DNA of 64,000 nucleotides from Alteromonas sp. KUL42 (lineage in GTDB: Bacteria; Pseudomonadota; Gammaproteobacteria; Enterobacterales; Alteromonadaceae): positions 1 through 64,000 of the forward strand of contig NZ_BJKK01000010.1 of NCBI RefSeq assembly GCF_006538325.1, given 5' to 3'. Shown here one piece after another: positions 48,045-57,540 of this stretch. The first letter of the stretch is position 1. Every line of letters starts with the position of its first letter. The position numbers were made by a program, and so were the translations under genes. The notes under the pieces were generated by a model. It searched no databases. It saw only the letters and a program-made list of their open reading frames with translations, and had not been told where the DNA came from.

Positions 48045-48173
48045 TTTTCTATTTAGCAATCAGAGCCAGCTTAAGGTCGCATACCCGTATAGGCAGGGTT
48101 AAAACAGTAAAAAGGTCACGTCATTTTCGGTAAAAGTGCGTTGATTTGAGATCAAAAAACTATTTTCCTTATT

Positions 48174-48217
48174 GTTATGATATAACATTTGTTAACTAAG
48201 TATAATGTTAATAACAA
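48174..48217. repeat. AT-rich dyads before the M3 peptidase gene
   Basis: GTTAT-GAT-ATAAC (48174-48186) is a perfect dyad. TTGTTAT at 48172 also pairs with ATAACAA at 48211-48217. They lie just before the peptidase ribosome site. Promoter or operator function is possible but unproven. Confidence 0.3.
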
Positions 48218-48231
48218 ACCAGGGAAAAATA

Positions 48232-50400
48232 ATGAAAAAGACCTTATTGGCGGCAGCGATTTCTTCGGTGTTTATCATCGCGGGGTGCACTAAAGAGCCT
48301 GCAACTATACAAAATACAGACGAAACTATGAAAGCGGATTTACAGCAACAAGCAGAGCCTAACTTACTTTTGACCGCAAGCCCTTTAACCTATCAAGCGC
48401 CGCAGTTTGATAAAATAAGCGACGACCAATTCTTACCCGCTTTTGAACAAGGTATGAAAGCGCATGCAGCGGAAATTGACGCTATCGCTAACAATGCTGC
48501 TGCGCCAACCTTTGAAAATACATTGGTCGCTCTTGAAAAAAGTGGCGCGTTACTTACACGTGTAAGTCGTGTTTTTTATAATCTTTCAGGTTCAGACAGC
48601 AATCCTAAGCGGCGTGAACTTCAGCAACAACTTGCGCCAAAACTGGCAGCTCACTCTGACAATATTAATCTAAATGAAGCCCTGTTTAAGCGTGTAGAGA
48701 CGCTTTACAATCAAAGAGAGACGCTTTCATTAGATGCAGAGTCGTTGCGTTTGTTAGAAACAACCTATGACGATTTTGTTTATGCCGGTGCGCGCTTAAA
48801 TGAAGAGCAAAAGCAGAAAGTACGCCAAATTAACGAGGCAATGTCTTCACTCACCACAAAGTTCTCTCAGAACTTGTTGGCTGAATCTAAAGCCATTTCT
48901 GTTGTGGTAACAGATCGCAGCGAACTTGAGGGCTTAAGTGAGCGTCAAATTAACGCGATGGCGGAAGCTGCAAAGTCAAATGGGCACGAGGGTAGCTATC
49001 TGATTAGCATTACCAATACCACGCGACAGCCTATTTTGTCTTCACTTGAAAACAGAGCACTACGTCAACGAGTATGGGAAGCTTCAGCTAACCGAGCACA
49101 GTCAGGTGACAACGACAACCGCGAAATCGTATTGAAACTAGCGAGACTGCGCGCAGAAAAGGCGGCGCTAATGGGCTATGACAGTTGGGCAGAATATAGC
49201 TTGCAAAGACAAATGGCAGGTAAACCTGAAGCTGTTTATTCGATGCTTGATAGCATGGTGCCTGCGGTTATTGAAAATGTAGAAAAGGAAGCTGCAGACA
49301 TTCAGCGTTTGATGAATGCAGAGTTGACGGATGCAGAATTGCAGCCATGGGATTGGGCGTATTATGCAGAAAAAGTACGTCAAGCCCGTTATGACCTTAA
49401 TGAAAGTGAAGTTAAACAATACTTTGAGTTCAATCGTGTGCTAGAGGATGGTGTGTTTTACACCATGAACAAGTTGTTCGGAATTCGCTTTGAGCCTCGT
49501 CCTGACTTACCTGTTTATCATCCTGACGTGAAGGCGTATGAATTATTTGATATCGATGGCAAGAGTCTAGCTATTTTCTATGCAGATTATTTCGCACGTG
49601 ACGGTAAACGCGGTGGCGCGTGGATGAGTTCATTCGTTGGACAATCTAAGCTTTTAAATCAAAAGCCTGTGGTTGTTAATGTTATGAACATTGAAAAAGC
49701 GCCGGAAGGTGAACCTACGCTAGTAAGCTATGACAATGTTACTACCATGTTCCACGAAATGGGCCACGGTGTACACGGTATGCTTTCAGAAGTGAACTAT
49801 CCTTCACTAGCGGGTACTGCTGTATCGCGCGATTTCGTAGAGTTCCCTTCTACGTTTGAAGAGGATTGGGCTGCGTATCCTGATGTTATTGCAAACTATG
49901 CTAAGCATTATGAAACGGGTGAGCCTATTCCAAGTGAATTGCTCGAAAAGGTTATTCGTTCGCGTACCTTTAACCAAGGCTTTGATACGCTAGAGTACAT
50001 GTCTGCTGCATTACTTGATATGGAATGGCACAGTATCTCTGCAGATGCAGTACCTACTGATATAAACGAGTTTGAAACACAAGCATTGGCGAAACACGGT
50101 GTTAACATCGACTATGTTCCCCCTCGCTATCGCAGTGCTTTCTTCTCTCATTCTATGGGCGGTGGCTACTCTGCTGGTTACTATGCTTATATGTGGAGCG
50201 AAATACTAGCAGCTGATGCCTTTGCATACATGCAAGAACTCGGTGGTTTAACGTTAGAAAATGGCTTGAAGTACCGTAAGCACATTCTTGCTACTGGAAA
50301 CTCTCGTCCACCGATGGAGTCTTACAAAGCGTTCCGCGGTCAAGAACCAACAACAGATGCGATATTAATCCGTCGAGGCCTGAAGCAGAAGATAGACTAA
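48232..50400 (+). CDS. M3-family peptidyl-dipeptidase, lipoprotein (Dcp-like)
   Basis: A 722-residue zinc peptidase with the catalytic motif TMFHEMGHGVHGML and downstream E in EFPSTFEEDW. The N-terminal lipoprotein signal (MKKTLLAAAISSVFIIAGC) places it on a membrane, facing the periplasm. The start is ATG 48232 (AGGGAAAAATA); the ATG at 48205 has no ribosome site and would extend the signal unnaturally. It cleaves dipeptides from the C-terminus of peptides by family knowledge. It ends 11 bp before the first CCTA/TAGG palindrome. Confidence 0.92.
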   Translation: MKKTLLAAAISSVFIIAGCTKEPATIQNTDETMKADLQQQAEPNLLLTASPLTYQAPQFDKISDDQFLPAFEQGMKAHAAEIDAIANNAAAPTFENTLVALEKSGALLTRVSRVFYNLSGSDSNPKRRELQQQLAPKLAAHSDNINLNEALFKRVETLYNQRETLSLDAESLRLLETTYDDFVYAGARLNEEQKQKVRQINEAMSSLTTKFSQNLLAESKAISVVVTDRSELEGLSERQINAMAEAAKSNGHEGSYLISITNTTRQPILSSLENRALRQRVWEASANRAQSGDNDNREIVLKLARLRAEKAALMGYDSWAEYSLQRQMAGKPEAVYSMLDSMVPAVIENVEKEAADIQRLMNAELTDAELQPWDWAYYAEKVRQARYDLNESEVKQYFEFNRVLEDGVFYTMNKLFGIRFEPRPDLPVYHPDVKAYELFDIDGKSLAIFYADYFARDGKRGGAWMSSFVGQSKLLNQKPVVVNVMNIEKAPEGEPTLVSYDNVTTMFHEMGHGVHGMLSEVNYPSLAGTAVSRDFVEFPSTFEEDWAAYPDVIANYAKHYETGEPIPSELLEKVIRSRTFNQGFDTLEYMSAALLDMEWHSISADAVPTDINEFETQALAKHGVNIDYVPPRYRSAFFSHSMGGGYSAGYYAYMWSEILAADAFAYMQELGGLTLENGLKYRKHILATGNSRPPMESYKAFRGQEPTTDAILIRRGLKQKID

Positions 50401-50410
50401 ACCGAAAACT

Positions 50411-50428
50411 CTCCTACCTAGGTAGGAG
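50411..50428. promoter_or_regulatory. Perfect 18-bp palindrome CTCCTACCTAGGTAGGAG, operator candidate
   Basis: Fully self-complementary and without a T-run, so it is not a terminator of the peptidase gene. It is about 70-90 bp before the kinase start. Related sites are at 50439 and 52486. Confidence 0.6.
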
Positions 50429-50438
50429 GAAATCGCCC

Positions 50439-50448
50439 CCTATGTAGG
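50439..50448. promoter_or_regulatory. Second, weaker CCTA-TG-TAGG site
   Basis: CCTATGTAGG shares the CCTA/TAGG arms of the 50411 palindrome, about 28 bp downstream of its start. Two sites in tandem before the kinase suggest autoregulation by its LuxR partner. Confidence 0.45.
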
Positions 50449-50498
50449 ATGTGCTTTTCATTACCTTATGGCTAGCATAAGTCTGTATCATTAGGATT

Positions 50499-51812
50499 AT
50501 GGGGGCGTACATGTCAGGCTTCACTAAAATAGCATCTACCATAGTGGCCGTTTTTATCGGCTGCTTTATGGTATTTTGTTGCTTGGTGTACTTTCACATC
50601 AAAAGTAATATCGCAGAAGAAACATCCGGTGCGCTTGCTCAAGTTCGTGAAATGGTGCAACTGAATATTCCCGCATCGCAGCTTAAAGCGATAGTTGAGC
50701 CCAGTCCTCATTTATCTGCAGAATATTTTACTGGTCGTCTTTTAGAAAATTATAACTCACTCGAGCTAAGCAATAGTTTTGGTGAAAGCACAGCAAAAAG
50801 CGCAAATGCAAACGAAGGCATATACGATGCCACGCCAGTTATCATCCCCATTCACGAAAACTACTATTTAGTGGTTAAGCCACAAGACGCCACTGAACTT
50901 GCGCAAAACCTACATTTCTTTGGGCTTGTAGCTGGTTTGTTTTTTGCAACGTTTGTTTTATTGCTAGCGACCTTGCATATTGCTGTAAAGCAGCGTTTAG
51001 CGCCACTAACACAATTGGCTAATGCGTTAACCAAGCTCAGTGAGGGAAAAGAAACAACCGCTTTACCGCATTCTGATATTGCAGAGATGAATACGGTTAT
51101 AAAGCGCTTCCAGCATCTTCAATGTTCGCTGACAACCAAAGAACAACAACTGATCCAAATAGACAAGCAATTGGCTGTTTTACAAGAACAAGAGCGTACT
51201 TATCTGGCAAGGGAACTACACGACAATGTGGGGCAGCTGTTAACAACGATTAAAGCGCACGCCTACATATTAGTTAATGCCAAGGAGCGAGCAGCCCTTG
51301 AATTTTCAGCGAATAAAGTACAGGTGATGGCACATCAAATAAGCGATGCAATTAGAAAGCTAACGGCCCGTCTTCACCCGCTTGTTTTGGACCGCGTTAC
51401 TTTACAGGCTTCACTTGAACGTTTGGTCTATGAACAAGAAGTGGCGCTGCCAAATACCCACTGGGACGTGTCGATTAATTTAAAAGACTACGAAGAAGAT
51501 AGAGAACGGGATATTCACCTTTACCGTTTTGTGCAAGAAGCGCTTAACAACGTGGTGAAACATGCCAAAGCTACCCGAATAGGCGTTCAAATTCATGCTG
51601 ATAAATGTCATTTGAGTATTGTGGTTAAAGACAATGGGAAGGGGCTAGGTACTCATATTGTAGAAAATATTGGGTTGTCATCTATGCGCAGTAGGGCCCG
51701 TTGTATAGGGGCATCATGCCACATTGAATCGCCGTCACACGGCGGTGTCCAGGTTGCGTTGAATTTAACGCTTCGAGGGTACTCACAAGATATGGACGCA
51801 GCAGTAGCATGA
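50499..51812 (+). CDS. NarX-like (HPK7) histidine kinase
   Basis: A 437-residue sensor kinase with a membrane segment (about 10-30), a periplasmic region, a second membrane segment (about 145-168) and a HAMP-like linker. The HisKA_3 phosphoacceptor H241 (ARELHDNVGQLLTTIKAHAY) and the ATP domain (FVQEALNNVVKHAKATRIGV) follow. A second ATG at 50511 would remove four residues and has a comparable ribosome site. Its stop overlaps the next gene (ATGA), so it pairs with the LuxR regulator. The signal is unknown, perhaps aldehyde or alcohol related (inference from neighbours). Confidence 0.9.
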   Translation: MGAYMSGFTKIASTIVAVFIGCFMVFCCLVYFHIKSNIAEETSGALAQVREMVQLNIPASQLKAIVEPSPHLSAEYFTGRLLENYNSLELSNSFGESTAKSANANEGIYDATPVIIPIHENYYLVVKPQDATELAQNLHFFGLVAGLFFATFVLLLATLHIAVKQRLAPLTQLANALTKLSEGKETTALPHSDIAEMNTVIKRFQHLQCSLTTKEQQLIQIDKQLAVLQEQERTYLARELHDNVGQLLTTIKAHAYILVNAKERAALEFSANKVQVMAHQISDAIRKLTARLHPLVLDRVTLQASLERLVYEQEVALPNTHWDVSINLKDYEEDRERDIHLYRFVQEALNNVVKHAKATRIGVQIHADKCHLSIVVKDNGKGLGTHIVENIGLSSMRSRARCIGASCHIESPSHGGVQVALNLTLRGYSQDMDAAVA

Positions 51813-52462
51813 ATGTACTCATTGTTGATGATCACGCTGTGGTTCGAGAAGGCTATCGTGCATTACTTAATGCCATGATGCCAACACTCGGCGTATTTGA
51901 CGCCGGTGACAGCGCCAATGCATTTGATGTGCTAGGCGAAAAAACAATTGATATCATGATCTTGGATATTAATTTAGCCAATGAAAGTGGGCTAGTGTTA
52001 GCGAGTCAGTTTTTGGAGAAATATCCTAAGTTAAAGATCATTTTCTTTAGCATGTTTGAAGACAGCGTTATTTTGCAGCGTGCCATGCAAACGGGGGCCA
52101 TGGGCTATATCAGTAAGAGTAGCCCTCCTGACACCTTGATTTCCGCGATTAAAGTTGTTGGAAAAGGACAAGAGTATATTGAACGCGCCTTAGCTGTGAA
52201 TTTGGCCAATCAATTGCTCGACACCAATATGGACCTTAGCACCAAACTTACTAAGCGAGAGTTCGAAATTTTTATTGCTATTGCCATGAAAAAATCCCGA
52301 GTCGCTATTGCTGATGAATTGGGAGTGTCTTCTAAGACTATATCGAATGCGCTTACCGTGATTAAACGCAAATTAAATGCGTCACCGTCTGATTTTACTG
52401 GGCTTGCAAGTAAGTACGGTTATATCGGCAATAGTGAGTTTTCCACTTCACTTAATGATTAA
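51809..52462 (+). CDS. LuxR/NarL-type response regulator
   Basis: A 217-residue regulator with receiver phosphoacceptor D53 (DIMILDINLANESG) and a C-terminal LuxR helix-turn-helix (LTKREFEIFIAIAMKKSRVA, then IADELGVSSKTISNAL). It overlaps the kinase gene by 4 bp. It is the likely binder of the CCTA/TAGG sites that flank this operon and precede the aldehyde dehydrogenase gene. The class is similar to regulators of PQQ-alcohol oxidation in Pseudomonas (inference). Confidence 0.9.
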   Translation: MNVLIVDDHAVVREGYRALLNAMMPTLGVFDAGDSANAFDVLGEKTIDIMILDINLANESGLVLASQFLEKYPKLKIIFFSMFEDSVILQRAMQTGAMGYISKSSPPDTLISAIKVVGKGQEYIERALAVNLANQLLDTNMDLSTKLTKREFEIFIAIAMKKSRVAIADELGVSSKTISNALTVIKRKLNASPSDFTGLASKYGYIGNSEFSTSLND

Positions 52463-52485
52463 CCTGTCGGTAAACCTTTTTTCCC

Positions 52486-52500
52486 CTCCTAAAGTAGGAG
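52486..52500. promoter_or_regulatory. Dyad CTCCTA-AAG-TAGGAG upstream of the aldehyde dehydrogenase gene
   Basis: Perfect arms CTCCTA/TAGGAG with a 3-bp centre, about 115 bp before the dehydrogenase start. The arms match the palindrome at 50411, giving a shared regulatory sequence between the two-component operon and this gene. Confidence 0.6.
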
Positions 52501-52613
52501 TCATTTAGGTCTATCGAATTATGGTTAAGACGGCATAAAAGTACGATTATCATTTTACACAACAAACCAGATGAAGCGCTCAACACGCGTTACTTATTCA
52601 AAGGGTGTATCTT

Positions 52614-54131
52614 ATGATTTATGCAAAGCCAGGAAGTGAAGGTTCAGTCGTTAGCTTTAAAGAAAGCTACGGAAATTTTATTAACGGTGAATGGGTTGCA
52701 CCGGTGAAGGGTGAATATTTCACTGCTACGTCACCGGTTGACGGCAGCGATATCACACAAATTCCACGCTCTACTGCAGAAGATATCGAGTTAGCACTTG
52801 ATGCTGCGCATGCAGCGAAGAAAGGCTGGGCGGAAACCTCTGTTGCCGAGCGTTCAAATGTTTTACTTAAAATTGCCGATCGCATTGAAGAAAACCTAGA
52901 GTTACTCGCGGTAGCCGAAACATGGGATAACGGTAAAGCAGTACGTGAAACACTTAATGCTGATATTCCACTGTGTGTTGATCACTTCCGCTACTACGCG
53001 GGTTGTATTCGTAGCCAAGAAGGCACTATTGGCGAAATCGACAAAAACACTGTGGCATACCATTTCCACGAACCGTACGGCGTTGTTGGTCAAATTATTC
53101 CATGGAATTTCCCATTGTTGATGGCGGCGTGGAAATTGGCACCAGCGCTTGTTACCGGTAACGTTGTTGTGCTTAAGCCAGCTGAGCAAACGCCTGTGTC
53201 TATTTTGCTGTTCGCTGAGCTTATTCAAGACTTGCTTCCTCCTGGTGTACTTAACATCGTTAACGGCTTTGGTGCAGAAGCAGGGCAAGCCCTTGCAACA
53301 AGTACGCGCATTGCGAAAATTGCATTTACCGGTTCAACGCCTGTAGGTGGCCACATTCTTCGTTGTGCGGCGGAAAACCTTATTCCTTCAACGGTTGAGC
53401 TAGGTGGTAAATCGCCTAACATTTTCTTCCCTGATATTATGAATCACGAGCCTGAGTTCATTGATAAATGTGCTGAAGGTTTGGTGTTGGGTTACTTCAA
53501 CCAAGGTGAAGTTTGTACTTGTCCTTCGCGTGCCATCATCCATGAAGATATTTACGATGCGTTCATGGAAAAGGTTATCGAGAAGATTCAGAAGATTAAA
53601 CGTGGTAACCCACTTGATACTGACACCATGGTAGGTGCGCAAGCGTCTAACGAGCAGTTTGAGAAGATCTTGAAGTATATCGATATCGGCAGAGCTGAAG
53701 GTGCAGAAGTGGTTACCGGTGGTGAGAAAGAGCAACTTGAAGGGTTTGGCGGCGGTTATTATATCCAGCCTACAATCTTGAAAGGTCAAAACCACATGCG
53801 TGTATTCCAAGAAGAAATTTTTGGCCCTGTAATCGCGGTTCAAACCTTTAAAACGGAAGAAGAGGCCATTGAAATAGCGAACAACACCAGCTTTGGTTTA
53901 GGTGCTGGTGTGTGGAGTCGTGATGCCAACACCGCGTTCAGAGTAGGTCGTGCTATTGAAGCCGGTCGTGTGTGGACTAACTGTTACCACTTATATCCAG
54001 CGCACGCAGCGTTTGGTGGATATAAGAAATCTGGTATCGGTCGTGAAACACACAAGATGATGCTTGATCACTACCAGCAAACTAAAAACCTGTTAGTTAG
54101 CTATGACATCAACCCACTAGGTTTCTTCTAG
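52614..54131 (+). CDS. NAD-dependent aldehyde dehydrogenase (acetaldehyde dehydrogenase ExaC/AcoD type)
   Basis: A 505-residue enzyme oxidising short aldehydes to acids. ATG 52614 is preferred to the GTG three codons earlier. It has [41 protein letters not shown] and a catalytic Cys in [13 protein letters not shown]. The doubled Cys and the [12 protein letters not shown] form match ExaC/AcoD acetaldehyde dehydrogenases. Placement after the CCTA/TAGG dyad suggests control by the LuxR regulator upstream. It fits an alcohol-to-acid route whose alcohol dehydrogenase is not in the window. Confidence 0.9.
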   Translation: MIYAKPGSEGSVVSFKESYGNFINGEWVAPVKGEYFTATSPVDGSDITQIPRSTAEDIELALDAAHAAKKGWAETSVAERSNVLLKIADRIEENLELLAVAETWDNGKAVRETLNADIPLCVDHFRYYAGCIRSQEGTIGEIDKNTVAYHFHEPYGVVGQIIPWNFPLLMAAWKLAPALVTGNVVVLKPAEQTPVSILLFAELIQDLLPPGVLNIVNGFGAEAGQALATSTRIAKIAFTGSTPVGGHILRCAAENLIPSTVELGGKSPNIFFPDIMNHEPEFIDKCAEGLVLGYFNQGEVCTCPSRAIIHEDIYDAFMEKVIEKIQKIKRGNPLDTDTMVGAQASNEQFEKILKYIDIGRAEGAEVVTGGEKEQLEGFGGGYYIQPTILKGQNHMRVFQEEIFGPVIAVQTFKTEEEAIEIANNTSFGLGAGVWSRDANTAFRVGRAIEAGRVWTNCYHLYPAHAAFGGYKKSGIGRETHKMMLDHYQQTKNLLVSYDINPLGFF

Positions 54132-54213
54132 TAGGTACGGGGCAGTGCCGATATCTCGGTCGTTGGTACTGCCCGCAATTGCCTTGCGCACAATCACTAT
54201 GTGCACACACATC

Positions 54214-56372
54214 ATGCGTAAAATACTTTCTTTTTTTGTCTCTCTTTTTTTCTTTTTTGACTTTTTGTTGCCAATTGCCAGGCACAAAATGACGCCACAG
54301 ATATACCTAGCCATATTGAAAAGATTTTTCCTACCGCAACCCGTGTAGGCGAAACCCATACCGATATTGCCGTTACGCCTGTTTATCAACTACAGCAACT
54401 ATTGGGTTATGTATTTGAGTCAAACGACTTTGTCGACTTTATCGGTTTTTCGGGAAAGCCAGTAAACGTTGTGATTGGTTTAGATCCACAAGGAAATTTC
54501 ATGGGTTTATTTGTCAAAGAACACAGTGAGCCTATTTTCTTACACGGGCTTGGCGAACAAGCCATGTTTGATTTTGTCGCACAATACAAAAGCCACAATA
54601 TCAAAGAGCGATTTATTATTGGTGGCAAAAGTAACGTTGGAAACGATGCCACATATTTTGATGGCGTAACCAAAGCCACCGTTTCAGTATTGGTAATTAA
54701 CGATACTATTGTCACTTCAGCGCTTGCAGTTGCACGGGCGAAACTCGATGGCTTTATCGCACCAAGTAACAAAATTGTCGCTCCAGATTTTTTCGAGCCA
54801 TTGTCGTTTGAAGCGCTATTGGAAAAAGGCTACATACAAAAGCATACAATTAATATGTACGATTTTGACGGCCTTGAAAGAGAGGTGATAACTGCGGCGA
54901 ACGAGGCGCTTGAAATCATCGATTTTAGTATTGAGGACAGCGAAGAAATTCCAAATAGTAGCCAAAGCAGCATTCAAAAAACTCAGATATTCTCACAGCA
55001 CTATTACGCTTTCCTCAGTATTCCCATTGTCGGTCGCAATTTATTGGGTGAAGAAGAATACCAACGTTTGAAAGAGAACCTAAAACCCGGTGAGTTGGCA
55101 TTATTGGTTATAAATACACAGGGCTTTAGCTTTGTTAGCCCAGAGTTTATTCCCCAAACCACACCGGAGCACTTACAAGTATTGCAAGGTGGCTTTCCGA
55201 TTGCGCTGCGCGATATCGACTTTTATAGCTTTTACGAGCCTTCCTTTACGCAAGAAATACCTCAGTACAAAGATATAAAAGTATTGCGCATAAAATCCAA
55301 AGGTGGACTTTCATTAGACCAGCCTATGGATATCGCCATTAGTTTGCCTTTTAAGCCGAGTTTCTTTGAGCTAGACGAGCATCTTTTTTCTTTCAATTTT
55401 ACTCTGCCAAATGAATTGTTTATTGAAAACCCTGAAGCCGCGTTAGCCAAGCCAGAGCCTTTATGGGTAAAAATTTGGCGTGACCGCACGGTCGAAATTT
55501 CGATAACTGTGGTTTATCTACTGTTGCTTTCAGTATTCTTTGCGACTCAGAGGAAATTGACAAGGTACACAACCTTTGTACATATCTCTCGTGCGGTTTC
55601 ATTGGTGTTTGTGATGTGTTTTATTGGGTTCTATGCGCAAGGTCAGTTGTCCGTTGTGAACATATATACCTTGCTATTGGACTTGGTCGACGGTTTCTCT
55701 ATTGATGTGTATTTACTCGACCCCGTCATCTTTATTTTGTGGTGTTTTGTATTTGTCTCACTTTTCTTAGTGGGGCGAGGACTATTTTGCGGGTGGCTAT
55801 GCCCGTTTGGTGCCATGCAGGAAATAATGGCGGTAATTGCAAAACAATTGCGAATTCCTCAAATTAAAATAAAGCCGCAACATCACCGCTATGGGCAGGC
55901 AGTCAAATACGTGCTCTTGCTCGGGCTTATTGCTTCCTCTTTTTATTCTCTTACGTTAGCAGAAAAATTGGCTGAATTAGAACCTTTCAAAACGGCGGTT
56001 ACCCTACACTTTGTGCGCTATTGGCCTTTTGTCTTATATGCGGTAATTCTTTTGGTGCTAAGCTTAAAAATACATAAAGTGTACTGTCGGTATTTGTGTC
56101 CGTTAGGTGCTGGGCTTGCTATTGTGGGGCGATTCCCATTAGTTAAGTTACTCGACCGTCGGGCGGAGTGTGGCTCACCTTGTCAGCTCTGTAAGCAGAA
56201 GCAGTGTGGTATCGATGCCATACAGTCAAATGGTCAAATTGACTACGGTGAATGTATTCAATGTTTAGAGTGTGTTGTTACGCTAAATAATTCAGACATG
56301 TGCAAAATAGATAAATATAAAAAGAAAAAGGTGCCTACTCGTGTCAAAAACCTCAATTCTGTCAGCGCTTAG
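54214..56372 (+). CDS. NosR/NirI-like FMN-binding, 4Fe-4S membrane protein, split at the signal peptide
   Basis: A signal-peptide start MRKILSFFVSLFFFF begins at ATG 54214 in one frame. The rest of the protein continues in another frame from about 54261 (LFVANCQAQNDATD, then IEKIFPTATRVGE, typical of the NosR N-terminus) to 56372. A one-base gain in the T tract 54262-54266 joins them. A frame starting only at TTG 54402 would lose the N-terminal FMN_bind entry. After the periplasmic domain come about five membrane segments, CGWLCPFGAMQE, YCRYLCPLGAG and a ferredoxin-like end (CGSPCQLCKQKQCG, YGECIQCLEC). It probably moves electrons across the membrane to periplasmic partners. It overlaps the FIST gene by 32 bp. 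Confidence 0.8.
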
Positions 56373-57540
56373 CGAGCCAGCTACATCGGCTTATTCTACT
56401 GCTGATGGTGAAAGTGATGTAAAGGCTTATGGCGCTACGCAGGCCTGTAGCGAAGTCGCTCAAGAGATCCTTCGCAGTGCTCGCCCTCAAGATATCGAGC
56501 TCTTGTTATTTCACACCACCACGTCTTTTGATTTAGAAGACGTCACGCGAGAAATACTGCACTGGTTTCCCAACGTCAATATTGTAGGGTGCACAAGTGC
56601 AGGTGAATTTAACAAAAATGGTTATGGCACTAATAAACTGCTTGCGGTGGCTTTTTTAAAGTCGGAGTTTTCCATTGCTACTGCACTTGTACCAAATCTA
56701 GGTGAAGTCAACTTTGATGAAGCCCATGAGATTGCCAGTAGCCTTAGACGCACTTTACAAAGTCGCGAAAAACGCTACGAAACAGAACAGCATTTTGTCA
56801 TTTCCATGCTAGACGGGTTGTCGCGCCATGAAGAACACTTTTTAGAAACCTTCGCCACCGCTTTTGGTAACATTCCCCACTTAGGAGGAAGCGCAGGTGA
56901 TGATCTTAAACTAGAGGCTACCTATGTTTTTTACAATGGGAAATTCTATAGTGATGCAGCGGTATTGTTACTAGTAGGAACCCAAAAGCCCTTTACTGTT
57001 TTTTCAATTGACCATATTAACTCGCCAGTATCAAAGCTAGTGGTGACTAATGCAGATCCTGAAACCCGTACGGTGTATGAAATTAATGGCGAACCCGCAG
57101 CGCAATATTACGCCAGCCTTTTAGGAATGAAAGCACAAGATCTCACGCCTGATGTATTTTCGATGTTCCCGCTTGCCGTTCTTGTGGGGGGGAAATATTT
57201 CATCAGATCTATTCAAAAGGTCGATTTAACGACCAATGCGATAACTTTCTACTGTGCTATTGACCTTGGCATTATTCTTACCTTTGTGCAGCTAGGGGAT
57301 TGTATAGATGCATTAGAAAGTAAGCTGGATGCATTACGAGAACAATTTGGAGAGCCTGAGTTTATTTATGCTTGCGATTGCTTCCTACGAAGATTAGAAA
57401 TTCAGCAAGGCAATAAAGATGATGAAATAAAGCGCCTTCAGCAAAAATACAATGTGGCTGGGTTTAATGCTTACGGTGAACACATCCACTCCGTCCATCT
57501 TAATCAAACTTTCACGGGGGTGTACTTTGCAGCAGAGTGA
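56341..57540 (+). CDS. FIST-domain sensor protein, NosP-like
   Basis: A 399-residue cytoplasmic protein with FIST_N (about residues 45-240; NIVGCTSAGEFNKNGYGTNK and LGGSAGDDLKLEATYVFYNG) and FIST_C (about 245-390; PLAVLVGGKYFIRSIQKVD; GFNAYGEHIHSVHLNQTFTG). In Pseudomonas aeruginosa the FIST protein NosP is a haem nitric-oxide sensor encoded next to the NahK kinase. The gene pair here has the same order. Haem binding and NO sensing here are inference. The start is GTG 56341, overlapping the NosR-like gene by 32 bp. Confidence 0.8.
   Translation: MSKTSILSALSEPATSAYSTADGESDVKAYGATQACSEVAQEILRSARPQDIELLLFHTTTSFDLEDVTREILHWFPNVNIVGCTSAGEFNKNGYGTNKLLAVAFLKSEFSIATALVPNLGEVNFDEAHEIASSLRRTLQSREKRYETEQHFVISMLDGLSRHEEHFLETFATAFGNIPHLGGSAGDDLKLEATYVFYNGKFYSDAAVLLLVGTQKPFTVFSIDHINSPVSKLVVTNADPETRTVYEINGEPAAQYYASLLGMKAQDLTPDVFSMFPLAVLVGGKYFIRSIQKVDLTTNAITFYCAIDLGIILTFVQLGDCIDALESKLDALREQFGEPEFIYACDCFLRRLEIQQGNKDDEIKRLQQKYNVAGFNAYGEHIHSVHLNQTFTGVYFAAE

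Noticed and set aside
48141-48155. TTGAT-TTGAG-ATCAA as an FNR-type site
   Set aside because: The spacer is five bases; FNR sites need four.
54145-54348. 67-codon frame between the aldehyde dehydrogenase and NosR-like genes
   Set aside because: Only its middle (MRKILSFF...) looks real, as the signal peptide of the NosR-like gene in a shifted frame; its end has no protein character.
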